The translations under genes were made by a program, and so were the position numbers. The notes beneath the pieces are model-generated. The model saw only the letters and a program-made list of their open reading frames with translations, did no database searches and was not told the origin of the DNA. Positions 5,981 through 10,362 of a stretch of 10,362 nt of DNA are shown one piece after another (positions within the stretch are counted from its first letter, which is position 1; each line of letters starts with the position of its first letter). The stretch is from Nanobdellota archaeon. Its GTDB lineage: Archaea > Nanobdellota > Nanobdellia > SCGC-AAA011-G17 > VGLX01. The stretch covers positions 1-10,362 of the forward strand of contig JAUYDG010000099.1 in assembly GCA_030691925.1 (NCBI GenBank), given 5' to 3'.

Positions 5981-6320
5981 ATTCAGGCTTAAACTTAAGG
6001 AGTATATCCTTCAGGGCTTTCTTCCCTTCGCCCTCGTCAATTACTGCAACTGCTGCGGTAGGGACTGCAAGGCCTGCTGCTGTGCCGAGCTCCTCCTTGG
6101 AGGGGACTTCTATCAAAGGTATGTTCTTCTCCTTGCATAAAGGAGCTAAGTGCATAACCACTTCTGCCGGGTTGACATCTTTTGCAACAAGAACAAGCTT
6201 GGCAATGCCTCTCTCTATAGCTTTCGTAGCCTCGTTAACGCCTTTTCTGATCTTGCCAGTAGCCTTGGCAGCTTCCACGACTTCTAAAGCCTTTTCCTGT
6301 AATTCTTTACTTGCTTCCAT
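5979..6320 (-). CDS. rpl7ae: Ribosomal protein L7Ae (kink-turn RNA binding)
   Basis: In archaea L7Ae binds kink-turns in 23S rRNA and in box C/D and H/ACA guide RNAs, and is a subunit of RNase P, so one protein serves ribosome, RNA modification and tRNA processing. The 113-residue sequence shows the K-turn-binding signature GKIRKGVNEATKAIERGIAK, then LVAKDVNPAEVVMHLAPLCK, IPLIEVPSKEELG and AAGLAVPTAAVAV. The length is normal. GGAGGT at 6331-6336 gives a proper Shine-Dalgarno site 10 bases before the ATG at 6320, one of few in this window. In many archaea S28e follows directly; here its downstream neighbour is the convergent PHP gene and S28e lies about 2.2 kb away on the same strand. Confidence 0.96.
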   Translation of the reverse strand: MEASKELQEKALEVVEAAKATGKIRKGVNEATKAIERGIAKLVLVAKDVNPAEVVMHLAPLCKEKNIPLIEVPSKEELGTAAGLAVPTAAVAVIDEGEGKKALKDILLKFKPE

Positions 6321-6330
6321 CTTGGGTTAA

Positions 6331-6336
6331 ACCTCC
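6331..6336 (-). promoter_or_regulatory. Shine-Dalgarno site of L7Ae
   Basis: The minus strand reads GGAGGT, complementary to the 16S rRNA 3' end, 10 bases upstream of the ATG. It fixes the start at 6320. It is notable because most genes here lack such a site. Confidence 0.6.
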
Positions 6337-6351
6337 AGTCTTATCATCGGT

Positions 6352-6363
6352 TTTTTAAAATAT
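6352..6363 (-). promoter_or_regulatory. TATA-like box of L7Ae
   Basis: The minus strand reads ATATTTTAAAAA, centred about 38 bases upstream of the ATG. A start about 26 bases downstream would fall near the Shine-Dalgarno site, leaving a short leader. Between this box and the divergent gene at 6507 I see nothing else clear. Confidence 0.45.
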
Positions 6364-6476
6364 TAGTAACTTACAGAACTGAAGGGTTTTTAAACGTTTC
6401 TCTTACACCGGCTTTGTGTATTAAGTCGTTCTTGTGTAAAAAGTAAGCCATACAGAATAATTTTCAATCAAAACAA

Positions 6477-6488
6477 TTATTAAATAAT
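6477..6488 (+). promoter_or_regulatory. TATA-like box of the tail-anchored protein gene
   Basis: TTATTAAATAAT lies about 25 bases upstream of the ATG at 6507, predicting a leaderless mRNA. There is no Shine-Dalgarno motif. Confidence 0.5.
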
Positions 6489-6506
6489 TAATGTTATTAT
6501 ACGACA

Positions 6507-6974
6507 ATGAAGTACATCACTAATATAAGATTCAGGCTGCCAAAAGACAAAAAAGGCGAAAAGATAAAAAAAGACCTTGAAGAATTCTTGGAAATATTTA
6601 GGATGTCCTACGGCGGAGTCAAAGTGGAATGGTACAATTCAAAACTGCCGCGGACAATAATCGGTGGCATAAAAGACAGCGTAAAAACCACAAAAGACAA
6701 AGCCAACCACGCCGTAGTAAAATGGGGAAACCATAAGCTTATGGAATTCTACTACGGGCCGTCAAAACTGTTCGGGTTCAAGCTAAACGGGTACTTCTAC
6801 GACAACACGATAAGGAGCATAAGCTGGGATGAGCCGAGGAAGATAACAAAAATCCTTGAAAGATACAACATGAAAGTCTACAAACTGCCCTTGCTAGAAT
6901 ATGGAATAACCCCTCTGGTGGTAGCGGGCATAATAATACTGCTGATAATAATACAGATAATCAAAAATTTCTAA
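6507..6974 (+). CDS. Unknown protein with C-terminal membrane anchor
   Basis: A 155-residue protein I do not recognise. Residues 1-130 are hydrophilic, rich in Lys and Tyr, with a charged helix (KKGEKIKKDLEEFLEIFRMS) and probable beta strands (WYNSKLPRTIIGG; HKLMEFYYGPSKLFGFKLNG). Residues about 134-152 (ITPLVVAGIIILLIIIQII) form a single strong membrane helix, followed only by KNF. This is a tail-anchor arrangement: the body should face the cytoplasm. There is no signal peptide. It has its own TATA box, and the next gene has another, so it is probably a single-gene unit. Function unknown; the topology is the only supported statement. Confidence 0.8.
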   Translation: MKYITNIRFRLPKDKKGEKIKKDLEEFLEIFRMSYGGVKVEWYNSKLPRTIIGGIKDSVKTTKDKANHAVVKWGNHKLMEFYYGPSKLFGFKLNGYFYDNTIRSISWDEPRKITKILERYNMKVYKLPLLEYGITPLVVAGIIILLIIIQIIKNF

Positions 6975-6982
6975 ACCCCAAA

Positions 6983-6993
6983 GTATTATAAAT
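6983..6993 (+). promoter_or_regulatory. TATA box of the thioredoxin-like lipoprotein gene
   Basis: GTATTATAAAT lies in the 43-base spacer, centred about 30 bases before the ATG at 7018. It predicts a leader of only a few bases. Confidence 0.55.
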
Positions 6994-7017
6994 TCCCATA
7001 AATTTTTTACGACTACA

Positions 7018-7482
7018 ATGAAAAAACTAAACTACTTAATCGCAGTAGCAGGTTTAACAGGCATCCTAATGACATCACAAGTGACTGGCTGCAGCAAAAC
7101 CCAGGAAAACCCAGTATACAATCAGGAAGAACATAGCTTAGTAACTAACATAACAACATTAAACCAGCTGGAAAGTATAATCTCCAGCAACCAAAATGTC
7201 GCTGTAGACTTCGGCACAACATGGTGCCCTCCTTGCAAACAATACGAGCCCGTTTTCAAAGCAGCAGCAGAAGACTATAAAGGGAAAGCTGTTTTCTGCA
7301 AAGCAACACTCGACAAGCTACCAAACAAAGAAGACCAAAAAATAATGGAAAAATACCAGGTAACCTACATACCGAAAACTATGTTGTTCAAAAACGGAAA
7401 ACCAGTCCACAGCAAGATAGGCTACATAGAAAAAAAAGAGCTAAGCAAACTTATAGACACTTGGCTGCTGGAAAAGAAGTGA
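7018..7482 (+). CDS. Thioredoxin-fold lipoprotein (WCPPC), extracytoplasmic disulfide reductase or isomerase candidate
   Basis: A 154-residue protein. MKKLNYLIAVAGLTGILMTS then QVTGC25 is a lipoprotein signal with a lipobox ending in Cys25, so the mature protein is probably lipid-anchored on the outer face of the membrane. After a linker comes a thioredoxin domain (about 45-152): VAVDFGTTWCPPCKQYEPVF holds the active-site Cys70-Pro-Pro-Cys73, and YIPKTMLFKNGKPV holds the cis-Pro119 loop. The WCPPC pair is typical of TlpA/ResA-like and some thioredoxin-like proteins, which handle disulfides or haem protein maturation outside the cell; no haem gene is nearby. An extra Cys94 (AVFCKATLDK) sits in the usual beta strand. 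It has its own TATA box and no partner such as CcdA/DsbD in view. Redox role likely; partner unknown. Confidence 0.88.
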   Translation: MKKLNYLIAVAGLTGILMTSQVTGCSKTQENPVYNQEEHSLVTNITTLNQLESIISSNQNVAVDFGTTWCPPCKQYEPVFKAAAEDYKGKAVFCKATLDKLPNKEDQKIMEKYQVTYIPKTMLFKNGKPVHSKIGYIEKKELSKLIDTWLLEKK

Positions 7483-7484
7483 AA

Positions 7485-7500
7485 CATTTTTTATTTTTTT
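7485..7500 (+). terminator. T-tract terminator of the thioredoxin-like gene
   Basis: CATTTTTTATTTTTTT starts 2 bases after the stop codon, with no stem. It is a poly-T archaeal terminator and overlaps the last bases of the convergent 38-codon gene. Confidence 0.55.
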
Positions 7501-7615
7501 AGTTAAATACAGCTGCAGATGTCATTGCCTTCAGAACGTACTTCAACAAAAACAAGGATACGAAGACAAAAACTGCTATGAATATCGCCCATGCCAAAAC
7601 CAAATCTTTATTCAT
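7499..7615 (-). CDS. 38-residue single-helix membrane protein
   Basis: A very short frame read from ATG 7615 to TAA 7499. The product begins MNKDLVLAWAIFIAVFVFVS and ends LFLLKYVLKAMTSAAVFN. Residues about 5-25 form one hydrophobic helix flanked by a Lys-Asp N-terminus and a Lys-containing C-terminus. It resembles no family I can name; it lacks features that would make it SecE or Sec61-beta. Support that it is real comes from context: the TATA-like GGTTTTTAAACC on the minus strand is centred about 26 bases from the ATG, exactly where a leaderless archaeal gene should have it, and the frame fills the gap up to the convergent gene. The main doubt is that a frame this short can occur by chance. 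Confidence 0.6.
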   Translation of the reverse strand: MNKDLVLAWAIFIAVFVFVSLFLLKYVLKAMTSAAVFN

Positions 7616-7635
7616 GAGTAATGAAATAATCCACT

Positions 7636-7647
7636 GGTTTAAAAACC
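7636..7647 (-). promoter_or_regulatory. TATA box of the 38-codon gene
   Basis: The minus strand reads GGTTTTTAAACC, centred about 26 bases upstream of the ATG at 7615, so the transcript should start at the A of the start codon. Confidence 0.55.
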
Positions 7648-7724
7648 TTTTGAAAAATAAAAATTCTGGCATACTGTAAAATTTACGGTTACTGCCTAAA
7701 TTAATAAATAATTTTTATCCTGCC

Positions 7725-7766
7725 CGCAAAACCCCGCCTTTTATACGCAAAACCTCCGGATTTTCT
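7725..7766 (+). repeat. Imperfect 21-bp tandem direct repeat upstream of the HELGH gene
   Basis: Two adjacent 21-base units (7725-7745 and 7746-7766) share an exact 9-base start, CGCAAAACC, and a later TTTT. They match at about 13 of 21 positions. They end about 10 bases before the TATA-like box at 7777-7784, a place where an archaeal transcription factor could bind. Regulation is a guess; chance is possible. Confidence 0.3.
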
Positions 7767-7776
7767 TCCACAACTG

Positions 7777-7784
7777 CTATATTA
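7777..7784 (+). promoter_or_regulatory. TATA-like box of the metallopeptidase gene cluster
   Basis: CTATATTA, centred about 27 bases upstream of the ATG at 7808. It predicts a leaderless first gene for the three-gene unit. Confidence 0.5.
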
Positions 7785-7807
7785 ATCAACACCAACTTCC
7801 TCTTAAA

Positions 7808-9244
7808 ATGAAACGCCTAGAGCAGCTGTTAGAACAAGAACCAGTTACTAGGATGGAAGGATTCCTGATCCTCAAATCAATAAGTACGCCTCCGCCTACA
7901 AGCCCTTCTCCTGAACCAGGGCCAAGCGCACCCTTCAGCCTCAGCGCCTATGCAGACAGCCTGAACAAGCAGTTCGGCGTACCGTCACCGAGCACAAAGC
8001 CAAGGGCACCATCATCATTGGCCACTGCTGAAAACTTTGACGCATGCGAAATAATACAGTCAATAAACAACTCTTACAAGCCTCCGGCTGATGAAGGCTT
8101 AACAGGATACGCTAACAGCCTAAACCAGCAATTCAACGTACCCTCACCCAGCATAAAACCATTAACATCACACACCCCGACACTTGAAAACTTCGACTGC
8201 AAACAAATAATAGACTCTATAAAAAACCCGATATGCTCATCATCATCCAGCAACCCCTTCAATATCTCATCTTCGCCAATAAAGACATCCTACACGCCAG
8301 TATACGACTCCCCAGAATTCACAACACCTGAGCCATTAGCCCCTAAAATACTTCAAATAGACTTAAAACCAGAAAAAAAACTCTACGATTCTTTCAAAAA
8401 AGATCACACAATAAAAATTTACGGATTAAAAAGCCCAGAACCAATCTATAACCTCTTCAAAGAAGACGAGTTCCCAAAAGTTTACAAACATGTTGCTGAA
8501 GGCCTAAGGCTTGGAAAGGAAGCAGTCAAAATAATAACGTTCACAAACCCGCTAAAAAATGAAAACGATGTAAGCCCATCATTTTCTCCGTATAAGAACG
8601 AATTAAGATTCCCTGCCATAAAACCAAAAACAATACCTTTTGATAAGATGTCAAAAAAAGACTACAACAAAATGCTGAACAATGCTTTCCTGCCGCACGA
8701 ACTGGGGCATGCAAAAATATCCGAAGAATATGATAAATATTATCCAGCTATAAACATGGACAAGCCTGAACTTTTAGGATTTCAAGAGCCCTTAGCAGAC
8801 GCTTTCGCCTTTGACTCTATAAAAGACACACCACAACTATTCAATACAAAAATCGCACGCATAGAATTCGAAGACAGATGGGTAACCCCGGACAAAGACA
8901 CAAACTGCTCCAGAGCAATGCAAAACTATGACAACTTCATAACATCCAAAGAAGAAGCATCATTTATTCCAGGCAAACAAACAACCATAAAACTGCTCGG
9001 AGAACCATTACTAGAACAAAAATATGACTTAACCTTAAAGAGCGCCTTAGACCTGAGATACGGCAATGACACACATAAAGACACGGTTTATGAAAACGTT
9101 AATAACCTATCAAACTTTTATCAAGAACAAGCTATAAAACTGGTAGAACTTTCAAAAAGAAACACCCTACTTTCAGACTTCAAGGCAAAAAGAATACTCT
9201 CAAGCGTCGAAAAACAAACATTCAAATTCATGGAGGACTTATAA
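7808..9244 (+). CDS. Putative zinc metallopeptidase (HELGH) with Pro/Ser-rich repeat region
   Basis: A 478-residue protein with no signal peptide or membrane helix. Residues about 25-180 are rich in Pro, Ser and Thr and contain two copies of a segment of about 40 residues (47-87 and 100-140): AYADSLNKQFGVPSPSTKP and GYANSLNQQFNVPSPSIKP, each followed by ENFD...II.SI.N. Residues 297-301 are HELGH, a classical HExxH zinc site in a helix (FLPHELGHAKISEEY), and GFQEPLADAFAF places Glu327 26 residues later as a plausible third ligand, the gluzincin layout. Elements between and after are unrecognised. It starts a three-gene unit; the next ATG comes 1 base after its stop. The repeat region may be a flexible tether, a substrate-like or self-cleaved segment, or a partner-binding part. 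Protease activity is inferred from the motif alone; the family is not identified. Confidence 0.8.
   Translation: MKRLEQLLEQEPVTRMEGFLILKSISTPPPTSPSPEPGPSAPFSLSAYADSLNKQFGVPSPSTKPRAPSSLATAENFDACEIIQSINNSYKPPADEGLTGYANSLNQQFNVPSPSIKPLTSHTPTLENFDCKQIIDSIKNPICSSSSSNPFNISSSPIKTSYTPVYDSPEFTTPEPLAPKILQIDLKPEKKLYDSFKKDHTIKIYGLKSPEPIYNLFKEDEFPKVYKHVAEGLRLGKEAVKIITFTNPLKNENDVSPSFSPYKNELRFPAIKPKTIPFDKMSKKDYNKMLNNAFLPHELGHAKISEEYDKYYPAINMDKPELLGFQEPLADAFAFDSIKDTPQLFNTKIARIEFEDRWVTPDKDTNCSRAMQNYDNFITSKEEASFIPGKQTTIKLLGEPLLEQKYDLTLKSALDLRYGNDTHKDTVYENVNNLSNFYQEQAIKLVELSKRNTLLSDFKAKRILSSVEKQTFKFMEDL
7946..8227 (+). repeat. Two tandem coding repeats within the HELGH protein
   Basis: Copies lie at 7946-8068 and 8105-8227 (residues 47-87 and 100-140). 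In the first 19 residues of each copy 14 are identical, and 43 of 57 bases match by hand count, with many differences at third positions. The second conserved block is ENFD, four residues, II, one residue, SI, one residue, N. The spacing between copies differs by about one codon. The duplication is old enough to diverge but kept in frame. Confidence 0.75.
9232..9236 (+). promoter_or_regulatory. Internal Shine-Dalgarno site for the zinc-ribbon gene
   Basis: GGAGG within the last codons of the upstream gene, 9 bases before the ATG at 9246. It fits a pattern in which the first gene of a transcript is leaderless and internal genes use Shine-Dalgarno sites. Confidence 0.55.
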
Positions 9245-9245
9245 A

Positions 9246-9512
9246 ATGGGCATCGAAAGGGCAAAATGCGACAATTGCGGTTTTGAACAAAAACACATAT
9301 TCATCTACGGCTTCAGCGGCATAGGGTTCCGCCTGAAATACGCCTGCCTTAAATGCACAAAAATAGTGACACACGAAGGCAAGATAGAAGATTGCCCAAA
9401 ATGCGGCTCAAAACTGATAAAACTCTACGAAGAAGACTTCAAAGACCACTACCACACCTGCCCCAAATGCGGTGAAAAAAAGCTAAAATTCTACCTCGAA
9501 GCTAGGACTTAA
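9246..9512 (+). CDS. Small protein with four CxxC zinc knuckles
   Basis: An 88-residue protein with four CxxC pairs: Cys8/11 (AKCDNCGF), Cys34/37 (ACLKCTK), Cys50/53 (DCPKCGSK) and Cys72/75 (TCPKCGEK). These could form two zinc ribbons, by pairing 1 with 2 and 3 with 4, or by nesting. The last two have the CPxCG form typical of rubredoxin-like zinc ribbons found in many small archaeal proteins that bind nucleic acid or proteins. It has no other domain. It sits between the two putative metallopeptidase genes, 1 base after the first and 8 bases before the second, with a GGAGG site for its start. It may be an adaptor or regulator for them; the sequence does not say which. Confidence 0.85.
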   Translation: MGIERAKCDNCGFEQKHIFIYGFSGIGFRLKYACLKCTKIVTHEGKIEDCPKCGSKLIKLYEEDFKDHYHTCPKCGEKKLKFYLEART

Positions 9513-9520
9513 CCTAAAAA

Positions 9521-10362
9521 ATGGCGCAAACACCCGGGATAGAGCAGATATTAGACGAAGCAAGCAAATACCTGAAGCTGGAGCTCGGCCTGGAGAACCC
9601 AAAGGCGAGCATACATTTATGTTCAGGACAAGAAGGGGGAAACATAGGCAATATCCAAGGAGCAGCCTTCTACCAACCCTCTGAAGACAAGATATACTTG
9701 AGCCCAAGCTCAACAACAGCTGACCTGATACATGAATACTTCGGCCACGCGCTGTACACAGAACAATCCACGCTAGGCAAAAAGCTCAAACACTACCTAA
9801 CACTAACATCAAGAACAGAAGAGGAGTACGGAATACCAAGAAATACCTGCCTCAACATAAAACACTCAAACGAGTTCAAGATTGAAAACTCAGGAAAAAA
9901 CGAGTATACTATATCCTGCAACACCAACGACCCTAAAATCAAGGAATACACCCGACTGAAAAAAGAAACCAAAGACCTTTTTGACAAAACAGAGCCACTC
10001 CAAGAAGGATTCTCGCTATGGATGGAAGAAAAAATACTAAAGCAAACAGGTTTAACAGGGTTATGGAAAGAAAGGTACGAACTCCTCGCAAAAAGCCATT
10101 ACGCAAAATTCTATAACGCATTCCTGAAGGAAGAATCTGAAAAAGGGACATTGTCACTGCTCTACCATCTAGGCTTCCCAAAACCCAAGAACAAAGAGAT
10201 AATAAAAAGATTTGCCAAAGAAAAACTAAAAAATTTCGACAGCCTGAAATACCTGATACAATACGGCTCTTTAGAAAGAGACGTAGACCTAATCGCAGTA
10301 TACCCAAGCAGCATGCTAAAAAAATGCGGGTTGATCTGCGACGGGCACATAGACATCAATGT
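9521..10362 (+). CDS. Putative HExxGH metallopeptidase, probably fused to a nucleotidyltransferase-like domain (cut by right edge)
   Basis: From ATG 9521 the frame is open for 280 codons to the window edge with no stop. The start follows the zinc-ribbon stop by 8 bases. TADLIHEYFGHALYTE contains His71-Glu-Tyr-Phe-Gly-His76: one residue longer between the histidines than HExxH, the spacing known from family M49 (dipeptidyl peptidase III, HELLGH). LQEGFSLWMEE gives Glu162, in the EGFxxWME context common for the third zinc ligand of gluzincins. Residues 226-261 read as a helix, then YLIQYGSLERDVDLIAVYPS, like the GS...DxD strand-turn-strand of nucleotidyltransferases, and ICDGHIDIN could supply a further acidic strand. 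No signal peptide. Similarity to M49 outside the motif is not evident. The peptidase motif is clear; the second domain is tentative because it is truncated. Confidence 0.75.
   Translation, partial: MAQTPGIEQILDEASKYLKLELGLENPKASIHLCSGQEGGNIGNIQGAAFYQPSEDKIYLSPSSTTADLIHEYFGHALYTEQSTLGKKLKHYLTLTSRTEEEYGIPRNTCLNIKHSNEFKIENSGKNEYTISCNTNDPKIKEYTRLKKETKDLFDKTEPLQEGFSLWMEEKILKQTGLTGLWKERYELLAKSHYAKFYNAFLKEESEKGTLSLLYHLGFPKPKNKEIIKRFAKEKLKNFDSLKYLIQYGSLERDVDLIAVYPSSMLKKCGLICDGHIDIN

Larger units (their letters stand above)
7616..7807. other. Divergent promoter interval with a short direct repeat
   Basis: It holds the promoter of the 38-codon gene at its left end and that of the HELGH-protein gene at its right end. 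Between them is an A/T-rich part (7660-7720), then a locally C-rich part (7721-7760) with the direct repeat. A 26-codon minus frame starting at a non-ATG codon is open here but I do not accept it as a gene. Confidence 0.5.

Noticed and set aside
7721..7800. Minus-strand 26-codon frame (ends ...VEENPEVLRIKGGVLRAG)
   Set aside because: It starts only at TTG or GTG, is very short and overlaps the promoter of the divergent gene. The protein-like look is not enough.
9939..10307. Minus-strand open frames with hydrophobic products at the right end
   Set aside because: They are antisense to the plus-strand frame carrying HEYFGH, which is open for 280 codons. Hydrophobic Phe/Leu/Ser-rich products are the usual shadow of Lys/Glu-rich genes.
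1..10362. tRNA, rRNA, CRISPR array, insertion sequence or attachment site
   Set aside because: I looked for T-arm-like GGTTCGAATCC sequences, regularly spaced repeats, transposase motifs and terminal inverted repeats and found none. The inserted genes in the split ribosomal cluster show no mobile-element ends.

Overview
The window is archaeal. It carries the archaeal/eukaryotic ribosomal proteins L7Ae, S28e and L24e. Most genes also have an archaeal-type A/T-rich TATA-like box whose centre lies about 26-32 bases upstream of the start codon, so their mRNAs should be leaderless or nearly so. The short compact genes, many unrecognised small proteins and an unusual nucleoside diphosphate kinase loop are compatible with a DPANN-type lineage (for example Woesearchaeota-like). 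That lineage call is an inference from general impression, not from a comparison.

Left half (1-6320). On the minus strand, in the order L7Ae > S28e > L24e > Ndk, lie the members of a cluster that is normally contiguous in archaea. Here the order and strand are kept but the cluster is opened up. A PHP-family phosphoesterase (+) and a pair of overlapping unknown genes (-) sit between L7Ae and S28e. A 609-residue BT1/folate-biopterin-type MFS transporter (+) with a strange cationic N-terminal extension sits between L24e and Ndk. A truncated gene for a membrane-anchored or exported protein runs off the left edge.

Middle (6321-7807). A tail-anchored unknown protein is followed by a lipoprotein with a WCPPC thioredoxin domain. 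Convergent to it is a 38-residue single-helix membrane protein, too short for routine gene calling, which has its own TATA-like box. Between that gene and the next is about 190 bases containing a short degenerate direct repeat.

Right end (7808-10362). Three tightly packed plus-strand genes look like one transcription unit. The first encodes a Pro/Ser-rich protein with two tandem repeats and a gluzincin-like HELGH...E motif. The second encodes an 88-residue protein with four CxxC knuckles. The third is open to the right edge and shows a second putative metallopeptidase signature of the rarer HExxGH spacing, followed by what looks like a nucleotidyltransferase strand (GSLERDVDL). None of the three has a visible signal peptide. 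This protease / zinc ribbon / protease-NTase set is the most novel-looking part of the window. What it acts on cannot be told from the sequence.
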